DNA of 35,693 nt from a virus, in the IMG/VR virus record IMGVR_UViG_3300020190_002979, positions 1-35,693 of that record; one strand, written 5' to 3'. Position 1 is the stretch's first letter. Every line of letters begins with the position of its first letter. The translations under genes and the position numbers were made by a program. Positions 15,144 to 23,770 of this stretch are shown piece by piece. The notes beneath the pieces are model-generated. The model made no database searches. It was not told the DNA's origin and saw nothing but the letters and a program-made list of their open reading frames with translations.

Positions 15144-15364
15144 TGGTTATTTCTACTCTCTAATTCGATTAATTTATCTAAATATTGTTTTGCCTTCTTA
15201 AGATCTTCTATACCATTTTTATGTTTCCATCTGGTAACATATTTAACAATATTTCCCTCAAAAAAATCTAAATTATGTGAATGGGCATAATCCCACATTT
15301 CGATACCCTTATTATAATGTAATGGGTGAACAACTCTTTCGTTTGTACTAATAGGTTTATCCAT
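15140..15364 (-). CDS. DUF3310 protein
   Basis: The 74-aa protein contains V-V-H-P-L-H-Y-N-K-G-I-E, then F-E-G-N-I-V-K-Y-V-T-R-W and L-K-K-A-K-Q-Y-L-D-K-L. This is the phage DUF3310 family, sometimes annotated as nucleotide-kinase-like. The function is not established. The gene precedes and overlaps the SLOG gene. Confidence 0.8.
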   Translation of the reverse strand: MDKPISTNERVVHPLHYNKGIEMWDYAHSHNLDFFEGNIVKYVTRWKHKNGIEDLKKAKQYLDKLIELESRNNQ

Positions 15365-15414
15365 ATTTTTTTGTTTTAATAATATGGATTTTTTACTTAA
15401 ATGTCAATATATTT

Positions 15415-16539
15415 TTAAAATATATGGTGGAAATTATTTACTACAAAATAACTTTGGTTGTCTATATCGACTGTCATTAAGTGATCAGTGTTTAACGCAT
15501 TACCAATCATCTCTTTTATCATACCCATCTCATCAAATTCAATAACATTTTCTTCTATTGCCTCTTCTATTGTTAATTCCGACCCTCTAATATAGTCATA
15601 AGGATTGCCCATATAATCTTCATATATTTCTTCATATCTATAATGGGTATACATTTTAATGATATCTTCTTTCGATGGGGTTTTTTCTTTCAGATCTTCT
15701 ATCTCATCCTCTAAACTTGAGATATACATTAATAAATTATTATATTCCTCACTTAATTCATTTATTTTAGTTTCTATGATATCTAAATATTTAGTGTACT
15801 CATCGGAATCATCTTCATCATCTATTTGTTGTAGTATAATTAATTTTTCAGATTCCAACTTATCTATTTTTTTAAGTATTGAATTTTTATTTTTATTACT
15901 AATTTTTAATTCAACTTCATTTTCCTCTACCATTTCTTTATTATATTCAATATCTTCAATAGTATTCCCATCACCGATATAATTTAACATTTTATATGGT
16001 GACATATTAGTTATCTCCTCCTCAATTATTTCAGTTATATTGTAATCTAATATTTCCTCATTTAATTTCATGTATTTTTCTAATATCCAAACACTATAAC
16101 CATCAAATTCAGTTTGAACCATTTTTTCTCTAATACTTCTAACTAAATCGTCATATGTACCAACTTCATATAAATTATTATTTGGTATATAGTTATATAT
16201 TTCTAAATCATAGGTAATTCCCCTAAAAACAAATAATTCTGGATCAACATTTAGTGATTGGGCAATCGCTCTAACTTCATCACTATAATCATTTTCTGAT
16301 GGTACAACCCAATTAATAGTTTCGTCATACATTTCATCATCCCCAACTGAATTATTTTTATATAACTTTATGACTCTACTAATAATATCTTTATCATCAA
16401 TATGTAATTCTTTATTTAAAGTTTTATATATATCTGTTGAATTTTTCGATATAGAATTTTTATGTAGATAATTAAGTAATTTTAATTCTACTTTATTAAC
16501 ATTATTAATGTCTTCTTTTATTAATCCTCGCAATTTCAT
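15415..16539 (-). CDS. Leader-motif, coiled-coil virion-type protein
   Basis: The 374-aa product begins MKLRGLIKEDINNVNKVELK (I-K-E at 7-9). The shared helical domain follows (about residues 18-65; E-L-H-I-D-D-K-D-I). A central region then contains F-D-G-Y-S-V-W-I-L-E-K-Y, and there is a long charged coiled coil at about 200-295. It is similar in layout to the protein at 19687-20787, as a paralogue would be. There are no catalytic motifs. Its ATG is overlapped by the stop of the upstream zinc protein. Confidence 0.7.
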   Translation of the reverse strand: MKLRGLIKEDINNVNKVELKLLNYLHKNSISKNSTDIYKTLNKELHIDDKDIISRVIKLYKNNSVGDDEMYDETINWVVPSENDYSDEVRAIAQSLNVDPELFVFRGITYDLEIYNYIPNNNLYEVGTYDDLVRSIREKMVQTEFDGYSVWILEKYMKLNEEILDYNITEIIEEEITNMSPYKMLNYIGDGNTIEDIEYNKEMVEENEVELKISNKNKNSILKKIDKLESEKLIILQQIDDEDDSDEYTKYLDIIETKINELSEEYNNLLMYISSLEDEIEDLKEKTPSKEDIIKMYTHYRYEEIYEDYMGNPYDYIRGSELTIEEAIEENVIEFDEMGMIKEMIGNALNTDHLMTVDIDNQSYFVVNNFHHIF

Positions 16540-17420
16540 ATACCTGGCCCAAATACTGATGTTACACTAAAATGTGTAATATAGTTATTGTAACTCTCAA
16601 TATCAGTAACTTCATTAGAACCATGAGGTAAATCATTTTCATATACCTCATCAAAAGTTTGTGTATAATCTTTTCTAATGATCATATATATGTTGTCTTT
16701 ATTAATTTCGAAAAAATCTGTAACATCTCCATTACCAGGATCTTTTAATTTACCTATATTCAGTACAGTATACTGTATCTCTTCTAATAAATAATAATGT
16801 TCTCTATCGTACCATTCACCAGATCCATCACAATAACTACAAGTTATTTTTCCATGTCCATCACAATCATTACAAGTTTCGTTACTCGCACCTCTACATT
16901 CACTACATTCTATTTCTTGTTCTTCACCCTCATCATCTGTTTCCATTTCCACACCACTACCACCGCAATAACCACATTCTAAACTACCCTCTCCATCACA
17001 AGTAGTACATTCTACTTCACCTTGACCATCACAATCATCACATCTTTCAGTTAAATCCCTATAATCTTCTTTAATCTCATCGGTAGTAGTTATGTACGTT
17101 AAAGTGTATTCCTCACCAGTGGAGAGTCTATCAGTTAAAAAATTGTCTACATTTAAATTAATGATAAATAAAAAAATTAAATCATTAGTTTGTTTCACAC
17201 TTAAATGTAATTCATCTTGAAAAAAATTCCTTAATTCTCTAAATTCTGATGTAAGGACTAGTGAATGATCTTCATAACAATCAGAACAATTTATTTTTGT
17301 TAAAAAATAATTTTTTAATTTTGGGTGGTTATTAGAAAACAAATTTAAACATTTTCGATAAAAGGTATTATCTAAATTAAAAGTATCAGTATTTTCATTG
17401 ATTATATTAATAAACTTCAT
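16536..17420 (-). CDS. Leader-motif protein with six C-x-x-C zinc motifs
   Basis: The product has 294 aa and begins MKFINIINENTDTF (I-N-E at 7-9). Residues 127-197 hold six C-x-x-C pairs, at 127/130, 138/141, 149/152, 172/175, 183/186 and 194/197. They form two triplets with an exact 11-residue spacing, each followed by G-x-G-like turns as in the DnaJ cysteine-rich domain (C-x-x-C-x-G-x-G). DnaJ has four such pairs and binds two zinc ions. Here there is no J-domain. An unfolded-protein binding or RNA-binding role is possible. Confidence 0.7.
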   Translation of the reverse strand: MKFINIINENTDTFNLDNTFYRKCLNLFSNNHPKLKNYFLTKINCSDCYEDHSLVLTSEFRELRNFFQDELHLSVKQTNDLIFLFIINLNVDNFLTDRLSTGEEYTLTYITTTDEIKEDYRDLTERCDDCDGQGEVECTTCDGEGSLECGYCGGSGVEMETDDEGEEQEIECSECRGASNETCNDCDGHGKITCSYCDGSGEWYDREHYYLLEEIQYTVLNIGKLKDPGNGDVTDFFEINKDNIYMIIRKDYTQTFDEVYENDLPHGSNEVTDIESYNNYITHFSVTSVFGPGI

Positions 17421-17680
17421 AATAATTTTTTTACTTTTACAGTTAAATCACCACTACCTTTAATAACCCTATGATATACACCTTTAGGGATTAATGTCCT
17501 TTCAGTTAATGGTATTGGTAATTCATTGTCGATTTGTATCATCCAATCAGTATCTCCCACACTCTCAACAATTCTATCTTCCTTGTCTCTATGCCATACT
17601 AATTCACTATTATCTACACCTTCAGAAAATTTTCTAATGTGATAACCATCTACAACATTTTCATCAAAAGGAAAATTCAT
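17417..17680 (-). CDS. Small protein with possible cupin-like fold
   Basis: I take the ATG at 17680 (MNFPFDENVVDGYHIRKFSE), one base past the stop of the upstream gene. A longer frame would overlap that gene by 120 nt. The 88-aa protein has Y-H-I-R-K-F, L-V-W-H-R-D-K-E-D-R and Y-H-R-V-I-K-G-S-G-D-L. The spaced His and Gly residues look like a small cupin barrel, perhaps metal-binding. No substrate can be named. Confidence 0.6.
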   Translation of the reverse strand: MNFPFDENVVDGYHIRKFSEGVDNSELVWHRDKEDRIVESVGDTDWMIQIDNELPIPLTERTLIPKGVYHRVIKGSGDLTVKVKKLL

Positions 17681-17681
17681 A

Positions 17682-18068
17682 TTATTTCTTTTTACGTCCT
17701 TGACAATGTGCCCTTTGTGAAAAACCTTTTGGGTTATTACAATCAATAGATTTCTTATACTTCTGAGACCATTTTTCTTCCAACATATCAGAAGACATCT
17801 TTTCACCTTTTAATTTATTCATAAAGAAATCAAATACTTGATCGATATTAACCTTAGCCTCAGTTATGTGATCATCTGCCCAATCATGTCCATCATTTAA
17901 AATGTCATTTACTTTATTAGGATCAAATTCTTTAATCATAATATCTAATTGTCTTCTCATTTGAGTTAGGTTACTAAAAAACATATAGTTTTCACCTTTA
18001 GATTCTTCATTTAAAGTCTCTATAACTATTCTATAAAGATCTTTTTCTGTTAATGTTACTTTTTTCAT
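17682..18068 (-). CDS. Leader-motif protein, basic C-terminus
   Basis: The 128-aa protein starts MKKVTLTEKDLYRIVIETLN, with L-T-E at 6-8 and L-N-E at 19-21. The middle is helical. The tail D-C-N-N-P-K-G-F-S-Q-R-A-H-C-Q-G-R-K-K-K is Cys- and Lys-rich and resembles motifs in other phage virion proteins. Its stop lies next to the ATG of the 88-aa cupin-like gene. Function unknown. Confidence 0.65.
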   Translation of the reverse strand: MKKVTLTEKDLYRIVIETLNEESKGENYMFFSNLTQMRRQLDIMIKEFDPNKVNDILNDGHDWADDHITEAKVNIDQVFDFFMNKLKGEKMSSDMLEEKWSQKYKKSIDCNNPKGFSQRAHCQGRKKK

Positions 18069-18079
18069 ATCTTATTTTT

Positions 18080-19657
18080 TTACCACCAAGTTCCTCCACC
18101 TGATAATCCTAATTGTTTTGCGTATCTAGGTAGTCTACAACTCCAATAACCTGCACTACATTTATCATTCTTTTGGGGGCAATTATGTCTATCAGAAAAC
18201 GCCTTCCTAGCCTTAGGATCTCTAAGTTTAACTGCCAAATTACCTCCACCAGATTTTGCACCAAAGGATACTTTTTTAACTTTACCGTTACACATTACAT
18301 AAACATAAAATTTCTTAGAACCACCTCTTTTAGGTTTACTAAGTTCTACTTTTTTACCTTTATATTCTGCCTCATTTAAATCATAATATTCGTTAGGTAT
18401 GTCTAACCATACTAATTTACCTTCATATAAACCTTGTTTACCTATGTCGGTTTTAATCATTTCTAAATCATTTTGAGATAAATCTACTTTACCCTTTAAA
18501 TATAAATCCCTAACTTCATTTATTAAATTGAAAAAGGATTTACTTCCGTATCTATAAACTGTTTCCGTTAAAGGTATTTGATTGTCTACGTGATATTTTA
18601 AACCTTCACTAATGATAGTTCTACTTTCAGTTAGTAACATTCTATCATAGTTTAAAGATTCATTCTTTTTAGATTTATATCCTTTAATTTTAATCGGACT
18701 AGGAGATTGTCCTTTACCTGATTTACCGTCATTCTTTTCTTTTTCTCTCTTACGTCTACAAGCCGAATCTTTTGCAGATTGACTCATATTAGCTGCCACA
18801 CTCTTTGCTCTACAAACTGGGTAACCTCCTTTATCGGAATCACCTCTACCACATTCAGGATGACCACCACCTTCTTTTTTTCTACATATGTTTACCCAAG
18901 GTCCTTGTGGTTGTTTACTACCTTTACCTTTTTTCTTAGTACCAAACCATACCGCCAAATCTTCGTGAATTTTTATATCGTGAAATGAATCTAAATCTTG
19001 TGCCATTTCAGGTGACCAAGATTCGTTTTTACTACCCGAACAATAATTTCCACTACATCTTTTTTTACCATCTAATCCTTTAATTTTACCTTTACATACT
19101 TGAACCGCATATCCATTAGCGTAGGCAGATGGATAAACATCGAACTTACTTTTGGCGGCACTAACACCTCTAGCACATAGTTTATTAGATTTTTTCTTTT
19201 TACCTTCATCTAAATTTTCTACACCTTCTTCATCTTCTTCTTTATGACTATTCGGCATAATAGTTATACCATACCTATTCAATATCTTTTCTAATGCGAT
19301 AGGAATTGCCATAGACACCGCACCCATACTCATAACTGCAACAATCTTTGCAATATCTTTAGATTGTGATTTTAAAAATTTTATATCTCTTTCAGAAACT
19401 TCTTTGTTTGAAAGTAAGTTACCTAATATCTTTACTGCCTCAACAGTTTCAGACTTTTCTCTTTTTGCGATATTAACAAAATTTTTCCATGAGTTAATCA
19501 TGTCTTCTTTTTTGTTATTAAAAAGGGATTTCATTTTATCACCAAATTCATTAACTACTTTAGGTTCTTCTTCTGAAAATAAACCAGTTGACTTACCATC
19601 AAACCTCATTTCATTAAATAACCTCTTGTATTGTTCTATACCTAATTTTATCTTCAT
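18080..19657 (-). CDS. Large leader-motif protein, multi-domain
   Basis: The 525-aa protein starts MKIKLGIEQYKRLFNEMRFD. A hydrophobic segment occupies about residues 108-130. A Lys/Gly/Cys-rich part with A-R-G-V-S-A-A-K-S-K-F-D-V-Y-P-S-A-Y-A follows; similar stretches occur in many phage proteins, including DUF5872-like ones. The C-terminal part has F-Y-V-Y-V-M-C-N-G-K-V and ends S-G-G-G-T-W-W. Internal L-T-E (342-344) and I-S-E (349-351) sites lie between the two parts and look like cleavage points in a polyprotein. A virion or scaffold role is inferred. Confidence 0.7.
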   Translation of the reverse strand: MKIKLGIEQYKRLFNEMRFDGKSTGLFSEEEPKVVNEFGDKMKSLFNNKKEDMINSWKNFVNIAKREKSETVEAVKILGNLLSNKEVSERDIKFLKSQSKDIAKIVAVMSMGAVSMAIPIALEKILNRYGITIMPNSHKEEDEEGVENLDEGKKKKSNKLCARGVSAAKSKFDVYPSAYANGYAVQVCKGKIKGLDGKKRCSGNYCSGSKNESWSPEMAQDLDSFHDIKIHEDLAVWFGTKKKGKGSKQPQGPWVNICRKKEGGGHPECGRGDSDKGGYPVCRAKSVAANMSQSAKDSACRRKREKEKNDGKSGKGQSPSPIKIKGYKSKKNESLNYDRMLLTESRTIISEGLKYHVDNQIPLTETVYRYGSKSFFNLINEVRDLYLKGKVDLSQNDLEMIKTDIGKQGLYEGKLVWLDIPNEYYDLNEAEYKGKKVELSKPKRGGSKKFYVYVMCNGKVKKVSFGAKSGGGNLAVKLRDPKARKAFSDRHNCPQKNDKCSAGYWSCRLPRYAKQLGLSGGGTWW

Positions 19658-19686
19658 AATACTTAATTTATTCTATTCTTAATTTA

Positions 19687-20787
19687 TTATATTCTATAAA
19701 TATAATATGTTTCACCATTATACGTTTCGTCCTCTTTTAAAATGATAATAACTTCACGTCCATCATAACCAGCTAGTGATGAACCTCTATCTTCTGTTTC
19801 TGCTAAATTCGCTTCAAATCCTGATTGATCAAAATTGAAAAATCTATTTATTGCGTCTGTTCTAGTGTAGCCCATTTCATCCGTAAAATAATCTAAACCT
19901 TCACTTTCAATTCTTTCCTTATATTTTTCTTCCAATTCCTCCATTAATTCTTCTTTAGCGACATCCAATAACTCTTCTAATTCATTTTGTTTATACTCTA
20001 ATTGGGATTCTAAATCACTTAGTTCATCACTCAATTCTCTCATTCTAATACTTATTTTTTCTATATCAGAATCAAGATTCCCATCTTCATTTTCATCTTC
20101 CAGATCACTCATCTCATCATCTAATGAAGATATTTCTTCAGAAATTTCCTCTATTTTTGCCTCAATTTCTTCTATATTATTTTTAATTTCATCTTCATCG
20201 TAACCAGCTTTACTAATTATTTGTTCATCACTCATATCTTCTATTTCTCGATTTGCCTCATCGTATGCCAAATCATTCAATACGTAGTAATCAATTTCAA
20301 GATAATCTTCCAAATCCCAACTATTTATATTATCTAAACCAAGTTCATCAACCCACCCGTCAAAACGTTGTTCCATTGCACGTGTTGCGTCATCATCATC
20401 ACCAACTGCATAATATCTATCAGATTCCAAATCCTTATAAACATTTAAACCATAATGATTATAAGATTCTTTTATTATCAATACTGGTGGTAAATCTAAA
20501 AATTCTGATAATGCCAAATGTTCATTATCATAATAAGAAATATCATCCATATCTTCTAAATCTGAATCAGTTAAATTTTCATAATTACCATCTTCATTAA
20601 AATGATTTAAAAATAAATGAAGTAGTTCATTTTTAAGATCCATATCAGAGATATTTAAAACTTTAGTTAAAAATGACCATGTTACGGAAACATCATCAGT
20701 TTCCCCCAAAGAAAGTGTCATTGCCCTAAGAACTCTTTTATGTATTGGTTGGATGGTATTTTCTGTTATAAGTTTACTTAATTTCAT
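19687..20787 (-). CDS. Leader-motif, coiled-coil virion-type protein
   Basis: The 366-aa product starts MKLSKLITENTIQPIHKRVL (I-T-E at 7-9). The shared helical domain covers about residues 17-65. The middle contains Y-A-V-G-D-D-D-D-A-T-R-A-M and L-A-Y-D-E-A-N-R-E-I-E-D-M-S-D-E-Q-I. A long Glu-rich coiled coil occupies about 200-285. It is a paralogue of the protein at 15415-16539. The protein is strongly acidic, and the C-terminus is more globular. Confidence 0.7.
   Translation of the reverse strand: MKLSKLITENTIQPIHKRVLRAMTLSLGETDDVSVTWSFLTKVLNISDMDLKNELLHLFLNHFNEDGNYENLTDSDLEDMDDISYYDNEHLALSEFLDLPPVLIIKESYNHYGLNVYKDLESDRYYAVGDDDDATRAMEQRFDGWVDELGLDNINSWDLEDYLEIDYYVLNDLAYDEANREIEDMSDEQIISKAGYDEDEIKNNIEEIEAKIEEISEEISSLDDEMSDLEDENEDGNLDSDIEKISIRMRELSDELSDLESQLEYKQNELEELLDVAKEELMEELEEKYKERIESEGLDYFTDEMGYTRTDAINRFFNFDQSGFEANLAETEDRGSSLAGYDGREVIIILKEDETYNGETYYIYRI
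19695..19703 (-). promoter_or_regulatory. ATATTTATA upstream element
   Basis: Exact match on the coding strand, 37 nt before the ATG at 19657. It overlaps the final codons of the upstream gene. Confidence 0.3.
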
Positions 20788-20821
20788 ATTTATTAATATT
20801 TACAATTATAATAATAAATAT

Positions 20822-20829
20822 TACTTTTG
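20822..20829 (+). promoter_or_regulatory. Possible Bacteroidetes -7 box for bS21/ferritin
   Basis: TACTTTTG matches TAnnTTTG. The -33 position has only TTTA (20799-20802), so the promoter is weaker by eye than others here. It lies 34 nt before the bS21 ATG. Confidence 0.45.
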
Positions 20830-20863
20830 TAAGTAAAATGAACAATATTAAATTATTTTAATT

Positions 20864-21052
20864 ATGTTAATAGTAAATGTTAAAAAAAGCAATATAGAAA
20901 GGGCACTTAAAGAACTTAAAGGTAAGTTTATAAAAACCAATATTGCTAAAGAATGTGCAAATAGAAAAGAGTTTGTAAAAAAATCAGTTAAAAAAAGATC
21001 TCAATTACAAAAGGCACAATACATTCAAAATAAAAAAATAAATAACGATTAA
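20864..21052 (+). CDS. rpsU: Ribosomal protein bS21 homologue
   Basis: The 62-aa protein begins MLIVNVKKSNIERALKELKG, followed by K-F-I-K-T, R-K-E-F, K-S-V-K-K-R-S-Q-L-Q-K-A and Y-I-Q-N. This follows bS21 from end to end (M-L-I-x-x-V-K ... A-L-K-x-x-K-x-K-F ... K-P-S-V-K-R-R ... K-A-x-Y). The Q-L-Q-K-A-Q-Y-I-Q-N ending looks like Bacteroidetes bS21. It is highly basic and sits on the 30S platform near the 16S 3' end, affecting start-site choice. A phage copy may replace the host protein and favour phage mRNA. No Shine-Dalgarno sequence precedes it. It is the first gene of a two-gene plus-strand unit. Confidence 0.85.
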   Translation: MLIVNVKKSNIERALKELKGKFIKTNIAKECANRKEFVKKSVKKRSQLQKAQYIQNKKINND

Positions 21053-21547
21053 ATGGAAGAAAGAGTTTTAAATTTATTAAACGAACAGATATGGTTCGAA
21101 AACAGAGCATCTCATTATTATTTAAACCTATCAGTTTTATGTGAGTCAAAAGGTTTTAAAGGTATATCTAAATTTTTTAGAGAACAATCAAATGAAGAAA
21201 GAGAACACATGTTAAAAATATGTGATTACATTTTAGAACAAGATAGATTACCAATAATTCCGTCAACTACATTTTTAAATGATAATGATTTGGATTTTGA
21301 TAATCTATTAAAGATATTTGAGGATAGTCTTTTTAATGAAAAAGAAATCACCAACTCATTCCATAAAATTATTTATGCTTGTAGAGAATTAGGTGATTTC
21401 ACTACCGAAAGTTTCATTCAATGGTTTATAGAAGAACAAAGAGAAGAGGAATCTAAATTTAAGTCCTTAATTGATGAATTAAAGATTATCGGAGGTAATA
21501 CCACAGGAGGTTTATCTTTATACCTTTTTGATAAGAATATTTCTTAG
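21053..21547 (+). CDS. Ferritin, non-haem
   Basis: The 164-aa length matches bacterial ferritin. Ferroxidase residues are in place: E16 in F-E-N-R-A-S, E49/H52 in N-E-E-R-E-H-M, a helix C Glu (about 95), and E-E-Q-R-E-E-E late in the protein. P-S-T-T-F and Y-L-F-D-K fit the family ends. Ferritin oxidises Fe(II) and stores Fe(III) in a 24-mer shell. The ATG directly follows the bS21 stop (TAAATG), so the two are coupled. A phage ferritin could hold iron for virion assembly or limit oxidative damage. The role is inferred. Confidence 0.9.
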   Translation: MEERVLNLLNEQIWFENRASHYYLNLSVLCESKGFKGISKFFREQSNEEREHMLKICDYILEQDRLPIIPSTTFLNDNDLDFDNLLKIFEDSLFNEKEITNSFHKIIYACRELGDFTTESFIQWFIEEQREEESKFKSLIDELKIIGGNTTGGLSLYLFDKNIS

Positions 21548-21732
21548 TTTATTTTTGCGTAAATATAAATACAGTCTAAAGACTCAACAAATTTTATATC
21601 ACCACCTAAACCTTTTTTTTGTGCCTTAGTTTTATAACCATCATAAATCTTATCAAAATTTTCCTGCAATTCTTCGGGTTTTATTTTACCTAAATAAAAT
21701 AATGCCTTATCATTTTGTTCACTATTTTCCAT
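21544..21732 (-). CDS. Small hypothetical protein
   Basis: The 62-aa product starts MENSEQNDKALFYLGKIKPE. It contains a charged helix and a short final strand (I-Y-I-Y-A-K-I-N). It overlaps the ferritin stop by 4 nt, convergently. ATATTTATA lies 16 nt upstream. Confidence 0.5.
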   Translation of the reverse strand: MENSEQNDKALFYLGKIKPEELQENFDKIYDGYKTKAQKKGLGGDIKFVESLDCIYIYAKIN

Positions 21733-21748
21733 TTCACACCCATTTCCA

Positions 21749-21757
21749 TATAAATAT
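21749..21757 (-). promoter_or_regulatory. ATATTTATA upstream element
   Basis: Exact match on the coding strand, 16 nt before the ATG at 21732. Confidence 0.4.
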
Positions 21758-21766
21758 CTGAAAGGG

Positions 21767-23770
21767 TTAAAATGCTCTTCTATTTAAATTTCTAAACATA
21801 TCTGTAATTTGATTATCTATCCTCATATGTATCGCTCTACCTGCTTCTACCACATCTGCATTGAGTTCAACTGGCATTGGGATTTCTTCTTCATTTTCTA
21901 CTTCTTCTTCCATAATAGGATACACATCACGTTCAATTGGTATTTCCATCGCAAGACCAAAATTGGTTGTATTGTTTTTAGTGTCTTCATCTTTCAACGA
22001 TATTAAAAATCCTCTATTTAAAAGCTCAATATCTGCAAAAGACTTTAATTTTTTCTCATAATTTTCAACAAACAATAAATGATTCAATCTGTTAACAAGT
22101 AAATTACCTATACTTTTATGATATTCACTTGTCACTTTATTACAATAAGAAAGTATCTGAATTATTTTATATGACATTTCATTTTCCAATACCTCTATTT
22201 CGATTGCAGACATATTATTAGGTGTAATTATAACAAATATTTTTGTTTTACCAGACTTAATTTTAAGTTTATAATTTTGTCCAGAATTGTTAATACAGTT
22301 GTTAAGTTTATTACCCGCCCACTTCAAATCTAATTCAGAAGTCAATTCTTTAATTTTAATATCGTAAGGTAAATTTAAATCACCAAAATTAATAGGTTTA
22401 ATTATATCTGCACTATATTTTTTCTTTTCCCTATTAAGTTCATTCAACATATTTTCATATGTCGGTTTAAATAAAATATTTCTACTTAAAAGTGATTTTT
22501 GTAAAAGTGGTGATACCCATTCACCATCCGTTTTAAATAACTTATTTATATTTTTTACTAAAACATGTGTTTCTTGAACATTCATTTTAAATTTAAAGAT
22601 TACAAATATTAACCATCTTTCTGCATCTATATTTTTTTCAATATAATCTATATGTGATTTATCAAAATCGCAATTATGAAATTCTTTGTTTATCAAAGAA
22701 ATCATTTTACAGAAATAACCATTTTTTAAAATAATTTCCGCCTTAGCCTTTTGTTTTTTATTAACATTCCCCCCAACCAATTTATAGGCAGACATAAACG
22801 TTAGTGGGTTGAATGATAATCTCTCTAATATTGCAAATATTTCAGTATTAGGTTTGCAATACTTTTTAGGTGTCAATGTCCAAATAACTTCATTAAAATT
22901 TGCCCATTTTTCTAAAACTTGTTGCGGTATACTATAATTGGGTGCCAACCAATTAACATTTTCATTAGTATCTAAATCAGTATTAATAAGTGTATTTTTT
23001 ATCTTCCATAAATGTTTTTTATGATCGAAAAATCTAGATATTGTAAAGTACTTTTTGATATTAGATCGGTATTTCATATACATTTCTTTATATTTTAATC
23101 CGAAATAAATACCAAAACTTTTTCTAGTCATCTTAATAATACTTTCAGGTATTAAGGGCTGACTTAATAATTCCATACATTTCTCAACATCACAATAACA
23201 ATCTAACTCATCTATTTTTTTAAATAATCTGATTGCAGTGTGTGAAGGAGTATATATCGCAGTAACTTCTAATTGTTTAGTATACAAAAAATTCTTAAAT
23301 TCTTCTGTATAAAGAATTTTATTTATACTTAAATCTATACCTACCTGACAACAATTAAAATCAAAGCCACTTAAAACATAATAGTAATCTGTTTTAGGAT
23401 TATCAGCAAGATAAGTTTTTTTAATATATATCGTATTTAAAAACCCTTCTCTTTCTACTTTATCTATTTGATAACTAGTATATGCGTCATAACCTATTTT
23501 AGTAACCATGTATCCATCTCCTTCTATGTGCAAAGAATCTGATCTAACTGGTGTGTTTGCGTTTGTAGTTTTATAATTTTTATCCTCAATAAAAATATCT
23601 ATATCATTTATTGGGTAATCTCCACCCCAAACCATTTTTAAAATAGTATTTGCGACTGCACCCCCAGCCAAAAAACCTGAGCTTGGTATGGTGTCATACT
23701 TACTTAACTCAGTTAGTATATCATTTACTAACGATTCTTTTTCTAAAACATTATTCGTCATCTTTATCAT
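21767..23770 (-). CDS. Nucleotidyltransferase-fold protein with PcfJ-like region
   Basis: The 667-aa protein begins with a polymerase-beta type nucleotidyltransferase core: G-F-L-A-G-G-A-V-A (G36-G37), then I-N-D-I-D-I-F (D56, D58). About residues 480-530 (G-N-K-L-N-N-C-I-N-N, then I-K-S-G-K-T-K-I-F-V-I) resemble the plasmid/phage PcfJ-like family. A long helical region lies between, and the tail is acidic (E-E-E-V-E-N-E-E-E). It may add nucleotides to RNA, tRNA or another target; the substrate is not deducible. ATG at 23761 is an alternative start. Confidence 0.7.
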   Translation of the reverse strand: MIKMTNNVLEKESLVNDILTELSKYDTIPSSGFLAGGAVANTILKMVWGGDYPINDIDIFIEDKNYKTTNANTPVRSDSLHIEGDGYMVTKIGYDAYTSYQIDKVEREGFLNTIYIKKTYLADNPKTDYYYVLSGFDFNCCQVGIDLSINKILYTEEFKNFLYTKQLEVTAIYTPSHTAIRLFKKIDELDCYCDVEKCMELLSQPLIPESIIKMTRKSFGIYFGLKYKEMYMKYRSNIKKYFTISRFFDHKKHLWKIKNTLINTDLDTNENVNWLAPNYSIPQQVLEKWANFNEVIWTLTPKKYCKPNTEIFAILERLSFNPLTFMSAYKLVGGNVNKKQKAKAEIILKNGYFCKMISLINKEFHNCDFDKSHIDYIEKNIDAERWLIFVIFKFKMNVQETHVLVKNINKLFKTDGEWVSPLLQKSLLSRNILFKPTYENMLNELNREKKKYSADIIKPINFGDLNLPYDIKIKELTSELDLKWAGNKLNNCINNSGQNYKLKIKSGKTKIFVIITPNNMSAIEIEVLENEMSYKIIQILSYCNKVTSEYHKSIGNLLVNRLNHLLFVENYEKKLKSFADIELLNRGFLISLKDEDTKNNTTNFGLAMEIPIERDVYPIMEEEVENEEEIPMPVELNADVVEAGRAIHMRIDNQITDMFRNLNRRAF

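Noticed and set aside
20253-20600. Plus-strand frame rich in His, Asn and Tyr
   Set aside because: It mirrors the acidic coiled-coil gene on the minus strand. The composition is explained by reversed Asp/Glu codons.
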